This document shows, piece after piece, positions 24,945-33,270 of a DNA stretch of 64,000 nt; the first letter of the stretch is position 1; the number at the start of each line of letters is the position of its first letter. The position numbers were made by a program, and so were the translations under genes. Source of the DNA: Methylobacterium sp. PvR107 (GTDB lineage: Bacteria; Pseudomonadota; Alphaproteobacteria; Rhizobiales; Beijerinckiaceae); contig NZ_JAFIBW010000001.1 in the NCBI RefSeq assembly GCF_017833295.1, positions 992,001 to 1,056,000 of the forward strand, given 5' to 3'. The notes under the pieces were generated by a model, which did not search any database, was not told the origin of the DNA, and was given only the letters and a program-made list of their open reading frames with translations.

Positions 24945-26228
24945 ATGAAGCAAGCACCCGGGCCGATGCCGGAGACCCCGACGCTCACCGTGCGGGCACT
25001 GCCCGGATTGAAGGACATCGGCGCGGCGGAATGGGATGCCTGTGCCTTCTCCCCAGAGACCCTGGCGGCCGGCGACGAGACCCATAACCCCTTCGTGTCG
25101 CATGCTTTCCTGTCGGCGCTGGAGGATTCGGGCTGCGTGTCCCGCAGGACCGGCTGGCTGCCGCTCCACGTCTCCGTGGAGCGTGACGGGGCGCGCCTCG
25201 GCGTGGTGCCCTGCTATCTGAAAACGCACAGCCAGGGCGAGTACGTGTTCGACCATGGCTGGGCCGATGCCTACGAGCGGGCCGGCGGCGAATACTACCC
25301 CAAGCTCCAGGTGAGCGTGCCGTTCACCCCGGTGACCGGCCCGCGCTTCCTGATCGCCCCGGGCGCCGATCCCGACGTGGCCACCGCCGGCCTCGTCGCG
25401 GGCTTGCGGGCCCTGCGGGCTGAGACCAAGGCGTCCTCGATCCACGTCACCTTCATGCGCGAGGCCGAGTGGGACCGGGCCGGCGCAGCCGGCTTCCTTC
25501 AGCGCACCGACCAGCAGTTCCACTGGCAGAACGACGGCTATGCGAGCTTCGACGATTTCCTTGCCGTCCTGGCCTCGCGCAAGCGCAAGACCATCCGCAA
25601 GGAGCGCCGCGACGCGCTCGCACCCGGCATCACCGTGGAGCACCTCACCGGCGCGGACATCACCGAAGCCCACTGGGATGCGTTCTACGCCTTCTACGTG
25701 GACACGGGCTCCCGCAAATGGGGGCGGCCCTACCTCAATCGCCGGTTCTTCTCGCTCCTGTCGGAGCGGATGGCCGACCGCGTGCTGCTGGTGATGGCCA
25801 AGCGCGCAGGGGCCTACATCGCCGGCGCGATCAATCTGATCGGCAACACGGCGCTCTACGGGCGCAACTGGGGCTGCAGCGAGGATCACCCCTTCCTGCA
25901 CTTCGAGGTCTGCTACTATCAGGCGATCGATTTCGCGATTGCCCGCGGTCTGAAGCGTGTCGAAGCGGGCGCCCAGGGGGAGCACAAGCTCGCCCGCGGC
26001 TACCGGCCGGTCCTGATGCACTCGGCGCACGACATCGCCGACCCGGCCTTGCGCCGCGCGGTGGCCGATTACTTGCAGCGGGAGCGCGCCCACGTCGCCG
26101 AGGCGGTGGACGTCCTCGACACGCTCACGCCGTTCCGGCGTATGGATGCGGGCGGCGCCTGCGACGGCGCGGCGCGTCCCGAGGCATCGCCTCCCAAGAC
26201 AATCCCCCCCGAAGGTCCCGAGACATGA
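24945..26228 (+). CDS. FemAB-like GNAT-fold protein (DUF482)
   Basis: A 427-residue cytoplasmic protein of the DUF482/FemAB-like family, usually labelled peptidoglycan biosynthesis protein or putative aminoacyltransferase. Features are NPFVSHAFLSALEDSGC, WLPLHVSVERDGARLGVVPCYLK, EYVFDHGWADAYERAGGEYYPKLQ, RKRKTIRKERRDAL, FYAFYVDTGSRKWGRPYLNRRFF and EHKLARGYRP, in family order. The activity of this family is not established. ATG 24945 is chosen because the 20 residues before it look random. The stop overlaps the following peptidase ATG by four bases. The Pro-rich C-terminal tail is unusual. Confidence 0.8.
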   Translation: MKQAPGPMPETPTLTVRALPGLKDIGAAEWDACAFSPETLAAGDETHNPFVSHAFLSALEDSGCVSRRTGWLPLHVSVERDGARLGVVPCYLKTHSQGEYVFDHGWADAYERAGGEYYPKLQVSVPFTPVTGPRFLIAPGADPDVATAGLVAGLRALRAETKASSIHVTFMREAEWDRAGAAGFLQRTDQQFHWQNDGYASFDDFLAVLASRKRKTIRKERRDALAPGITVEHLTGADITEAHWDAFYAFYVDTGSRKWGRPYLNRRFFSLLSERMADRVLLVMAKRAGAYIAGAINLIGNTALYGRNWGCSEDHPFLHFEVCYYQAIDFAIARGLKRVEAGAQGEHKLARGYRPVLMHSAHDIADPALRRAVADYLQRERAHVAEAVDVLDTLTPFRRMDAGGACDGAARPEASPPKTIPPEGPET

Positions 26229-27385
26229 GCCCGATCGACCGCATCAAGACTTATGCCGACGAGCTGACGGCCCTGCGCCGCGATCTGCACGCCCACCCGG
26301 AACTCGGCTTCGAGGAGGTGCGGACCGCCGGCATCGTGGCCGACCTTCTGGAGACCTTCGGCTGCGAGGTGCATCGGGGCGTCGGCGGAACCGGGGTGGT
26401 GGGCCTGCTCAAGGGCCGCACCGACAACGGAAAGCGCATCGGCCTGCGCGCCGACATGGACGCCCTGCCCATCGAGGAGGAGACCAACCTCCCCTACCGC
26501 TCGACCTATGCCGGCAAGATGCACGCCTGCGGCCATGACGGACACACCACGATGCTGGTCGGTGCGGCGCGCTACCTCGCCGAGACCCGCGACTTCGACG
26601 GTACGGCGGTGTTCGTGTTCCAGCCGGCCGAGGAGGGGCGCGGCGGCGCCCGGGCCATGCTGAAGGACGGGCTGTTCGAGCGCTTCCCCTGCGACGAGAT
26701 CTACGGGCTGCACAACCAGCCCGGCGGCGGCCACGGCATGATCAAGCTGCGGCCTGGACCGATCATGGCGGCGGCCGACTTCTTCGACATCCATATCCGC
26801 GGCAAGGGCATCCACGCGGCTCAGCCGCATCGCGGCGTCGACCCGATCATCATCGCCACCGGGCTTGCCCAGGCGCTCCAGTCGATCGTCTCGCGCAACG
26901 CCGACCCGCTGAAGTCGATCGTGCTGTCGATCACCCGGATCGAGGCGGGCTCCGCCTACAACGTGATCCCGGAGACGGCGCATCTCGCCGGCACTATCCG
27001 CACCTTCGACAAGGAGATCCGGGACCTCGCCGGTACCCGCATGCGCGAACTGGCAGCGGGCTTCGCCGCCGCCTACGGGGCCGAGGTCACCGTCGACCTG
27101 CAGGACGTGTTCTCCGTCCTGGAGAACGCCCCCGAGCAGGCGGCGGCGGCCACGGAGGTCGCCACCGAGCTGTTGGGCGCCGAAAAGGTCGAGGCGAACG
27201 TCGTGCCCAAGATGGGCAGCGAGGACTTCGCCGACATGACCATGGCGGTGCCCGGCGCCTATGTCTGGCTCGGCGCCAACGCCGGCCCGGGCCTGCACAA
27301 TGCCGGCTACAACTTCGACGATTCGATCATTCCGATCGGCAGCGCCTTCCTGGCCCGGATGGTCGAGCGACGGACGGCCGCCTGA
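26225..27385 (+). CDS. M20-family amidohydrolase (hippurate hydrolase type)
   Basis: A 386-residue cytoplasmic metallohydrolase of the M20D group (HipO, IAA-amino-acid hydrolases, N-acyl-amino-acid amidohydrolases). The N-terminus has LTALRRDLHAHPELGFEE. Metal ligands lie in GKMHACGHDGHTTM (Cys and His), VFQPAEEGRGGARAM (the Glu pair), the His of the YGLHNQPGG strand, and the C-terminal MGSEDFADM/GPGLHNAGYNFDD region. The lid domain shows IHIRGKGIHAAQPHRGVDPI. The substrate is probably an N-acylated amino acid, not determinable here. It is translationally coupled to the FemAB-like gene. Confidence 0.9.
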   Translation: MSPIDRIKTYADELTALRRDLHAHPELGFEEVRTAGIVADLLETFGCEVHRGVGGTGVVGLLKGRTDNGKRIGLRADMDALPIEEETNLPYRSTYAGKMHACGHDGHTTMLVGAARYLAETRDFDGTAVFVFQPAEEGRGGARAMLKDGLFERFPCDEIYGLHNQPGGGHGMIKLRPGPIMAAADFFDIHIRGKGIHAAQPHRGVDPIIIATGLAQALQSIVSRNADPLKSIVLSITRIEAGSAYNVIPETAHLAGTIRTFDKEIRDLAGTRMRELAAGFAAAYGAEVTVDLQDVFSVLENAPEQAAAATEVATELLGAEKVEANVVPKMGSEDFADMTMAVPGAYVWLGANAGPGLHNAGYNFDDSIIPIGSAFLARMVERRTAA

Positions 27386-27412
27386 GCCGCAGACGCAGGG
27401 TCGCCGCGGCGC

Positions 27413-27961
27413 TCAGATCGCGGCGACCCTGGCCCTCAAGGCGGTCATCGCCCGGGTGAAGAGCGCGGGCTCGCCGAGGGCCCTGGCCAGGACGATCGCC
27501 CCTTGGATCTGGGCGACGACCTCCTCCGCCAGGGCGACGCTCGCCGCGTCGTTCCGGCCCGCTCGCTTCAGGGCGTCGGCCAGCGCCGCCACCCAGCGCA
27601 CGAAGTAGCTTTGCACCGCCCCGGCGAAGCGCTCCCGCTCCGAGCCGAGCGCCACGACGCCCACGAGGCAGACCCGCCGACCGGAGCGGAAATACGCTTC
27701 CACGGCGTCGAACATGCCCGACACCGCCTCGGCCGGTCGTTCCGCCTCGCGAAGCGGCGCGTACAGGTTGGCCTCGAACCACCCGTCGATCTCGGCCAGC
27801 ACGCAGGCCGCCATCTCGGCCTTCCCGCCGGGGAAGAGGTGATACAGGCTGCCCTTGCCCAAACCGGTCGCCCGGCTGATCAGCGACAGGCTGGCGCCCT
27901 CGTAGCCATGCTCGCGGAAAACCTCCGCCAGCACGGGGAGCAGCCCGGCCCGGCCGGTCAC
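27413..27961 (-). CDS. TetR-family transcriptional regulator
   Basis: A 182-residue repressor starting at GTG 27961, five bases after the stop of the DUF1348 gene. The helix-turn-helix is FREHGYEGASLSLISRATG followed by LGKGSLYHLFPGGKAEMAA. The C-terminal domain has a GRRVCLVGVVALGSERERFA stretch as in TetR proteins of the YxaF/LmrA type. As second gene of the operon, it most likely binds the perfect 28-bp palindrome at 28451-28478 and controls its own unit. The ligand is unknown. Confidence 0.85.
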   Translation of the reverse strand: MTGRAGLLPVLAEVFREHGYEGASLSLISRATGLGKGSLYHLFPGGKAEMAACVLAEIDGWFEANLYAPLREAERPAEAVSGMFDAVEAYFRSGRRVCLVGVVALGSERERFAGAVQSYFVRWVAALADALKRAGRNDAASVALAEEVVAQIQGAIVLARALGEPALFTRAMTALRARVAAI

Positions 27962-27966
27962 GGCCG

Positions 27967-28434
27967 TCAGAGGCCGAGGTCGCTGAGGCCCGGATGATCG
28001 TCGGGGCGGCGGCCCAGCGGCCAGTGAAATTTCCGCTCGGATTCCATGATCGACAGGTCGTTGATGCTGGCGATCCGCCGCCGCATCAGCCCGTGCGCGT
28101 CGAACTCCCAGTTCTCGTTGCCGTAGGACCGGAACCACCGGCCCTCGGCATCATGCCACTCGTAGGCGAAGCGCGCGGCGATCCGGTCGCCGCCGAAGGT
28201 CCAGACCTCCTTGATCAGCCGGTATTCCAGCTCCCGTTCCCACTTGTGCTGGAGGAACGCCACGATGGCCTCACGGCCTGTGAGGAACTCGCTGCGATTC
28301 CGCCAGACGCTGTCCGGCGTGTAGGCGAGCGAGACCCGCTCCGGGTCGCGCCCGTTCCAGGCATCCTCCGCCATGCGGGCCTTCTGGACCGCGGTTTCGG
28401 CAGTGAAGGGCGGAAATGGGGGGCGGTCCGACAT
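27967..28434 (-). CDS. NTF2-like protein, DUF1348 family
   Basis: A 155-residue protein with the NTF2-like cone fold. Motifs are [99 protein letters not shown] and [19 protein letters not shown]; these closely match DUF1348. Family members lack an agreed function, though the fold commonly serves small isomerases or hydratases. It is co-transcribed with, and lies 5' of, a TetR gene. Its ATG is 16 bases after the operator-like palindrome. The longer upstream frame is not real, since it runs through the palindrome. Confidence 0.85.
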   Translation of the reverse strand: MSDRPPFPPFTAETAVQKARMAEDAWNGRDPERVSLAYTPDSVWRNRSEFLTGREAIVAFLQHKWERELEYRLIKEVWTFGGDRIAARFAYEWHDAEGRWFRSYGNENWEFDAHGLMRRRIASINDLSIMESERKFHWPLGRRPDDHPGLSDLGL

Positions 28435-28450
28435 CGTGCTGGTCCATGCG

Positions 28451-28478
28451 CATGTTTGTACCGATCGGTACAAACATG
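28451..28478. promoter_or_regulatory. Perfect 28-bp palindrome, TetR operator
   Basis: catgtttgtaccga is followed at once by its exact reverse complement, making a gapless dyad. It ends 16 bases upstream of the DUF1348 ATG on the minus strand. The core taccgatcggta is the kind of site bound by TetR dimers. The TetR gene is in the operon it precedes. Binding is inferred, but the symmetry is exact. Confidence 0.85.
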
Positions 28479-28617
28479 ATCCGATTCGACTGCGCGCGTC
28501 AAATGGTTCGCCCTGTCGGGTGGTTTGGTGCCGTGCGTGTCGACAGGCCGGCGGAACGGTGCGAATCTCAAACCTGTCGTGCCGCGGACCAACGCGCGCC
28601 GAGACCGGAGGGGGGCC

Positions 28618-28725
28618 ATGTCGCCGGAAATACGGGAGTCGCGCGCCGCTCTCATCCTGCTGGCGGCTTCGGTCGGTGCGGTCTTGATCTTCGGCGCCTT
28701 CACGCTGCTGACGCAGCTCGGTTAG
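28618..28725 (+). CDS. 35-residue single-span membrane protein
   Basis: From ATG 28618 with a strong Shine-Dalgarno (ggaggggg, 4-6 bases upstream). The product is short, with one clear hydrophobic helix: [20 protein letters not shown], then TLLTQLG. The polar N-terminus MSPEIRES would face the cytoplasm. It lies between the DUF1348 promoter and the convergent modC gene. No family is recognised. The ribosome binding site and the clean helix argue that it is real. Confidence 0.5.
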   Translation: MSPEIRESRAALILLAASVGAVLIFGAFTLLTQLG

Positions 28726-28752
28726 ACCGGGATCGGTCGGCGCGGCTTTCAT

Positions 28753-29856
28753 TCAGATCGCGACGGGAGCCTTCAGCGTGCCGATCCCCGCGGGATCGAA
28801 AGCCACGCTCTTGATGATTGCGTAGATGGGGCTGTTCGGCACGAGGCCGAGCTCGCGGACGGCTGCTGTGGTCAGGCGCGCGGCGAGCGGCGCCCCGCTG
28901 CAGTCGATCTCCACCAGGATCTCCGTGCCGGACGGCGTCAGGCCGCTGACACGGCCCGTGAGGATGTTGCGCGCGCTGAGTCCCCGGGGCCGCTCGGTGG
29001 CGACCAGCACGTCGCGCGCGGGGATCCGGATCCGCAGCCGCGTGCCGGGCGGCCGCGACAGCCCCGGCACCAGCAACTGCCCGGCGGTCCCAGTCAGGCG
29101 CGTCAGGCCGGTCTCCGGATCCTGATCCGCGACGACCATGTCGAGCAGGGCGCCGGCCTCGGCCTCGTGGATCGGCACGAGGTCGGCCCGGCGGAGGATC
29201 GCCTCCGCCGGGCCGGCGGCGGCCACGCGTCCTGCCTCCAGCACGACCACCGTGGTGGCGAGCCGTGCCACTTCCGAGACGGCGTGGCTGACATAGACGA
29301 TCGGCACCCCGGCCTCGTCGCGCAGGCGCTCGATATAGGGCAGGATCTCGGCCTTTCGGGCCTCGTCCAGCGCCGCCAGCGGCTCGTCCATCAGCAGAAG
29401 GCGGGGCCGGGCAAGCAGCGCCCGCCCGATCGCCACCCTCTGGCGCTCGCCCCCCGAGAGGCCAGCCGGCCGTCGGTCGAGCAGAGGGCCGATGCCGAGC
29501 ATCTCGGTCACCGACGCGAAGGCCGCCGGATCAGGCCGGTGCCGCGCGAAGACGCGGCCGTAGCCGAGATTCGACCGGACGCTCAGATGCGGGAACAGCC
29601 GTGCATCCTGGAAGACGACGCCCACGCGGCGTCGATGCGGCGGCAGGAACAATCCGGCGGCGGTATCGACCAGCGCGGCGCCGTCGACCACGATCCGGCC
29701 CCGGTCCGGCCGGGCGAGCCCGGCGATCAGGTCGATCAGCGTCGTCTTTCCCGAGCCCGAGCGCCCGAACAGGGCGGTGAGCCCCGGCCCGGCCGCGAAG
29801 GCGGTTTCGAGGGCGAATGCCCCGCGCCGAAGCTGGACGTCGACCTGGATGCTCAC
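28753..29856 (-). CDS. modC: Molybdate ABC transporter ATPase
   Basis: ModC powers the ModB channel for molybdate uptake. The 367-residue protein has Walker A FGRSGSGKTT, Q-loop VFQDARLFPHLSV, signature GLSGGERQRVAIGRALL, Walker B RLLLMDEPLAALD and the switch His in YVSHAVSEV. A C-terminal Mop/TOBE domain (about residues 290-360, SARNILTGRVSGL and GTEILVEIDCSGAPLAARLT) binds oxyanion and distinguishes ModC. It is on the same strand as modA-modB but separated from modB by about 990 bases that contain an opposite-strand GST gene and a repeat, so it must have its own promoter or rely on long readthrough. Confidence 0.93.
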   Translation of the reverse strand: MSIQVDVQLRRGAFALETAFAAGPGLTALFGRSGSGKTTLIDLIAGLARPDRGRIVVDGAALVDTAAGLFLPPHRRRVGVVFQDARLFPHLSVRSNLGYGRVFARHRPDPAAFASVTEMLGIGPLLDRRPAGLSGGERQRVAIGRALLARPRLLLMDEPLAALDEARKAEILPYIERLRDEAGVPIVYVSHAVSEVARLATTVVVLEAGRVAAAGPAEAILRRADLVPIHEAEAGALLDMVVADQDPETGLTRLTGTAGQLLVPGLSRPPGTRLRIRIPARDVLVATERPRGLSARNILTGRVSGLTPSGTEILVEIDCSGAPLAARLTTAAVRELGLVPNSPIYAIIKSVAFDPAGIGTLKAPVAI

Positions 29857-29918
29857 GCGGAGCGACTCGCGTAACAGGGGGCGCGGCGCGCTCCGGCGCC
29901 GGTCCGGACGCGCGCGCC

Positions 29919-30575
29919 ATGATCACGGTCCACCATCTCGAGAACAGCCGCTCGCAGCGCGTGCTCTGGCTCCTGGAGGAACTCGGCCTGCCCTACCGGG
30001 TGCAGCGCTACGCCCGCGACCCCCGGACCCTGCGCGCCCCGCCGGAGCTCGTCGCCGTGCATCCGCTGGGCAAGTCGCCGGTGATCACGGAAGACGGGAC
30101 GGTGGTTGCCGAGACAGGGGCAATCGTCGCGCACCTCACTGCTAGGACCGGCGGCGCGCTGGTGCCCGCCCCGGGGACGGAGGCGCATGCGCGCTACGTC
30201 TACTGGCTGCACTACGCCGAAGGGTCCGCGATGCCGCCGCTTCTGCTCAAGCTGATCTTCTCCCGCTTGGCCCCCGGCAGCCCGTGGCTGCTCCGTCCCC
30301 TGGTGAGCCGGATCGCCGGGCGCGTGCTCCAGGGTTTCGTCGATCCGGACCTGCGCCGGCACGCGGCCTACTGGGAGGCGGAGCTCGCCGGCCGGCCCTT
30401 TTTCTGCGGCACGGATTTCACCGCCGCCGACATCATGATGAGCTTCCCGCTGGAGGCCTTCGGGGCGCGCGGCACGGGGGCCGGGCCGCAGGTCCAGGCG
30501 TGGCTCGCGCGCATCCATGACCGCCCGGCCTACCAGAGGGCGCTGCGGGCGGGTGGTCCCTACGCGTATGCCTGA
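29919..30575 (+). CDS. Glutathione S-transferase family protein
   Basis: A 218-residue cytosolic GST. The N-terminal thioredoxin-like domain has MITVHHLENSRSQRVLWLL, then EELGLPYRVQRYARD, VHPLGKSPVITEDGTVVAET (the cis-Pro and glutathione gamma-glutamyl contact). The C-terminal helical domain has YWLHYAEGSAMPPLLLKL and the N-capping motif FTAADIMMSFPLE. The Ser in NSRSQRV is the candidate activating residue. The sequence is close to the yeast Gtt1-like bacterial group. It lies between modC and modB but on the opposite strand, so it is not part of that operon. The substrate is unknown. Confidence 0.88.
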   Translation: MITVHHLENSRSQRVLWLLEELGLPYRVQRYARDPRTLRAPPELVAVHPLGKSPVITEDGTVVAETGAIVAHLTARTGGALVPAPGTEAHARYVYWLHYAEGSAMPPLLLKLIFSRLAPGSPWLLRPLVSRIAGRVLQGFVDPDLRRHAAYWEAELAGRPFFCGTDFTAADIMMSFPLEAFGARGTGAGPQVQAWLARIHDRPAYQRALRAGGPYAYA

Positions 30576-30654
30576 GCCGGTGGCAGCATGCGCGATCAAC
30601 GCGTGTCCGATCGTCAGGCCGGAGCGCGGCTGGTGAGACCGGAACCCCGATGCA

Positions 30655-30726
30655 CCGTCATCGCTGAGCCGTGGCGCGTCGGCGGGTCTGGATCCTGGGC
30701 TCCGCGCCGCGGCCCCGGGATGACGG
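30655..30726. repeat. Short copy of the dispersed repeat with perfect ends
   Basis: The element is bounded by ccgtcatc and gatgacgg, an exact 8-bp inverted pair, and contains 48 bases matching the inverted left half of the 6013 element at 45 positions. It looks like an internally deleted derivative. It sits between the GST gene and modB. Confidence 0.7.
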
Positions 30727-30846
30727 AGGGCGGCAGCCGGGCCCACAATCGGCCGAAGGACGGCGTCGCGGAGAATCCGCCTCTCAGACATACGTTCGCT
30801 GCTTCGGGTCAGGACCTTCGACGGGGAGTGGATCGATGCCGTCATA

Positions 30847-31539
30847 TCAGCCCGCTCCCAACCGCCGTGCCGCGCGGGCCGCCAGGAACTCGGACACGAG
30901 CAGCGCTGTCACCGACAGGACGATCGAGATCAGGGTGAGGCGCAGGGCCGGCCCCTCGCCGCCGGGAACCTGCGTCAGCGTGTAGATCGCCGACGGCAGC
31001 GTCTGTGTCTCGCCTGGGATGTTGGACACGAAGGTGATGGTCGCGCCGAATTCGCCCATCGCCTTGGCGAAGGCCAGAACCGCCCCCGCAATGCAGCCGG
31101 GCAGACTCAGCGGCACGGTGACCGTCAGGAACACCGCGAACGGGCTCGCGCCCAGAGTTGCGGCTGCCTGCTCCAGCCGCCGGTCCACTGCCTCGATCGA
31201 CAGGCGCATGGCCCGCACCATCAGGGGAAACCCCATGATGGCGCAGGCCAGCGCCGCCCCGGTCCAGCGGAAGGAGAAGACGAGGCCGATCTCGGCGAGC
31301 GCATGGCCGAACAGGCCGCGCCGGCCGAAGGTCAGCAGCAGCAGGTAGCCGGTCACCACGGGAGGCAGGATCAGCGGCAGGTGGACCAGCCCGTCGAGGA
31401 GCGCGCGGCCGGGGAACCGGCGTCGGGCCAGCACCCACGCCACAGCGAGGCCCGGACCCAGGCTCGCGAGCGTCGCCACCGCCGCCACCCGCAGGCTCAG
31501 GGCGACGGCATTCCATTCCTCCGGGGTCAGGCCGAGCAC
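30847..31539 (-). CDS. modB: Molybdate ABC transporter permease
   Basis: The membrane channel subunit, 230 residues with five or six hydrophobic helices. It has LIPP-like LPLILPPVVTGYLLLLTFG, and the permease EAA loop EQAAATLGASPFAVFLTVTVPLSLPG that docks ModC, then AFAKAMGEFGATITFVSNIPGE across adjacent helices, diagnostic of ModB. It starts at GTG 31539, 15 bases after the modA stop. It is the last gene of the modAB unit here, since modC lies beyond the GST gene. Confidence 0.93.
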   Translation of the reverse strand: MLGLTPEEWNAVALSLRVAAVATLASLGPGLAVAWVLARRRFPGRALLDGLVHLPLILPPVVTGYLLLLTFGRRGLFGHALAEIGLVFSFRWTGAALACAIMGFPLMVRAMRLSIEAVDRRLEQAAATLGASPFAVFLTVTVPLSLPGCIAGAVLAFAKAMGEFGATITFVSNIPGETQTLPSAIYTLTQVPGGEGPALRLTLISIVLSVTALLVSEFLAARAARRLGAG

Positions 31540-31554
31540 GGTTGCGCGGCGTCG

Positions 31555-32370
31555 CTACCGGCCGGCGCTCTGCGCCGCGATGACCGTGAAGCCCTGGCGC
31601 TCGAAGGCGCCCCGAGCCCCCGGGCCGCGCAGAAAGGTCAGCAGGACGGCGGCGTCCGGGTTGTGCGAGTCCTTGAGCAGGGCGGCGGGATAGACGATCG
31701 GCGGATGGCTGTCGGACGGGAAGGTCGCCAGGACGTGGACGCTCGGATCGGCGGCTGCGTCCGTGGCGTAGACGATGCCGAGCGGAGCCTCGCCGCGAGC
31801 GACGAGCAGCAGGGCGGCGCGCACGTTCTCGGCCTGCGCGACCTGCCCCTTCACGGCATCCCAGGCCCCGAGCTTCTCGAGGGCGGCCTTGCCGTACTTG
31901 CCGGCCGGGACAGCATCGATCGTCGCCATGGCGAGCTTCCCGCCGCCGAGCAGATGCGTCAGCGTGGTCCCGAGACTTGGTGCCAGGGCGATCTGCGGGT
32001 CCGAGCCCAGGTTCCTGGGGCCGGGAGCGATCAACACCAGCGCGTTGCGCAGGAGGTCGAAGCGGGAATCCGGCTTCAGCAGCCCCGCCGTCTCGACGTA
32101 ATCCATCCAGGCCCTATCCGCCGAGATGAACAGGTCCGCCGGGGCGCCCGCCTCGACCTGCTTGGCCAGGGCATTTGAGCCCGCGTAGGAGATCCGAGCG
32201 GTCTTACCGGTTTCCCTAGTCCAGGCGGCCGAAGCCTCGTCCAGCGCGTTCTTCAGGCTCGCGGCGGCAAACACCACGACGGGCCCGCTCGCGCGCGCCG
32301 GCCGGGCCGCAGGACCGAGCGCCAGCGTGCCGATGACGAGCGCGGAAACAATCCGTCGGGTCAGGCGCAT
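31555..32370 (-). CDS. modA: Periplasmic molybdate-binding protein
   Basis: ModA delivers molybdate to ModBC. The 271-residue protein has a signal peptide (IVSALVIGTLALGPAARPARA), followed by VVVFAAASLKNALDEASAAW, the oxyanion-binding Ser in FAAASLK, ISYAGSNALAKQVEAGAPAD, LFISADRAWMDYV, and the later IVYATDAAADPSV and YPAALLKDSHNPDA. These are standard ModA landmarks. ATG 32370 is chosen because the upstream in-frame 35 residues precede the signal peptide and cover the promoter. It is first in the modAB unit, with a ModE-like half-site upstream. Confidence 0.93.
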   Translation of the reverse strand: MRLTRRIVSALVIGTLALGPAARPARASGPVVVFAAASLKNALDEASAAWTRETGKTARISYAGSNALAKQVEAGAPADLFISADRAWMDYVETAGLLKPDSRFDLLRNALVLIAPGPRNLGSDPQIALAPSLGTTLTHLLGGGKLAMATIDAVPAGKYGKAALEKLGAWDAVKGQVAQAENVRAALLLVARGEAPLGIVYATDAAADPSVHVLATFPSDSHPPIVYPAALLKDSHNPDAAVLLTFLRGPGARGAFERQGFTVIAAQSAGR

Positions 32371-32394
32371 GCGGTGCGTATCCCTGTCGCACCC

Positions 32395-32418
32395 CGTTAT
32401 ATCCAGCCGGGTACGACG
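32395..32418. promoter_or_regulatory. Candidate ModE-type Mo-box upstream of modA
   Basis: cgttatat, an exact match to one arm of the known Mo-box consensus, is followed after 8 bases by gtacgacg, an imperfect second arm. It lies 25 bases before the modA ATG on the minus strand. Molybdate-dependent repression through a ModE/MopA regulator is inferred. No such regulator gene is in the window. Confidence 0.4.
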
Positions 32419-33270
32419 GGGACCATAGAGGGCCCCGATGGTGCGGCCAAGGGCGGCCGCCCAGGCTGCCGGCATGCCGGCTCAACCGTGATGCGGCTCG
32501 GTACGATCCTTCGGGGTCGCTTCGGCGCGATGCAGCCGGCTCAGCAGAACGAGAAGTTGACCCGGCAGCGGCCCGTCCGGCGCCGGGCCGCCGAAGATCC
32601 GCTCGCGCGGCCTGGCCGGCACGGACGCATCGTTGACGACCACGGGCCCGCGGGTGCCGGAACGCCTGGACTTGGTCACGCTGTACGCATCCTGCTCAAT
32701 CGTGATTCACGGAAAAAGCCGGCAAAAACGTCGGTCCGGGCAGCGGGTTCCTCGGTCCTGCGACGTCCCTGTGGTTAACGCGCGAACATGTTGCCGCATT
32801 CCCGGGCACCCACGGTCGCGAATCGTAACCATCTGACCGGGCGCTTGGGCCCAGCCCTCACCAAGTCCGGATGTCGCGGCGCTCGGCCGGCTCGGCCTCG
32901 GCTAGGCTGGTCATGTCGGCCGCCACAAGCAACGCCCAGAGTGTCGCCGCACCGGAGGTGACCAACGCGACGGCGAAGCTGATGAGGAAAGGCGAGGTCA
33001 TGGGCGTCGTGTCATCTGCCAAAACTGGCGCGCCGCATCGTGAAAATCGGCGCGCCTGAGTTGAGGGTCTGGCCTTGGGAGGGCCGAAACTGTTTAAGCA
33101 CACGGAATGGCCATGAGCACTGATTTAGCTGCGTGAACCCACAAGTATTGCCGGCTGTGTCCGGCTGGCAACAAGCGGCTGTCGCCTCAGGGTAGCCGGC
33201 ACGGCAGGCGTCGAATTTTTTGGCGTCCGGCTCTGGGCTGCGGCGCGTCCCGGCGTTACAGCCCAGGACC
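32419..33270. other. 850-base region between modA and prmA with at most small genes
   Basis: Divergent promoters of modA and prmA lie at the two ends. Inside are a possible 47-residue membrane protein (32858-33001, listed separately) and a weak 65-residue minus-strand frame (32482-32679, GTG start, Arg/Pro-rich, unrecognised). Local AT content rises near 32690-32730 and 33090-33150, as expected of promoters. I see no other feature. Confidence 0.4.
32858..33001 (-). CDS. Possible 47-residue membrane protein
   Basis: ATG 33001 gives MTSPFLISFAVALVTSGAAT, then LWALLVAADMTSLAEAEPAERRDIRTW over the rest. One hydrophobic helix is followed by an acidic tail. No good ribosome binding site is seen, so support comes from the helix alone. 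The family is not recognised. It is upstream of, and divergent from, prmA. Confidence 0.4.
   Translation of the reverse strand: MTSPFLISFAVALVTSGAATLWALLVAADMTSLAEAEPAERRDIRTW

Noticed and set aside
32482..32679. 65-residue minus-strand frame between modA and prmA
   Set aside because: GTG start with weak upstream signal and an Arg/Pro-rich product with no motif. It is kept only as a note in the intergenic entry.
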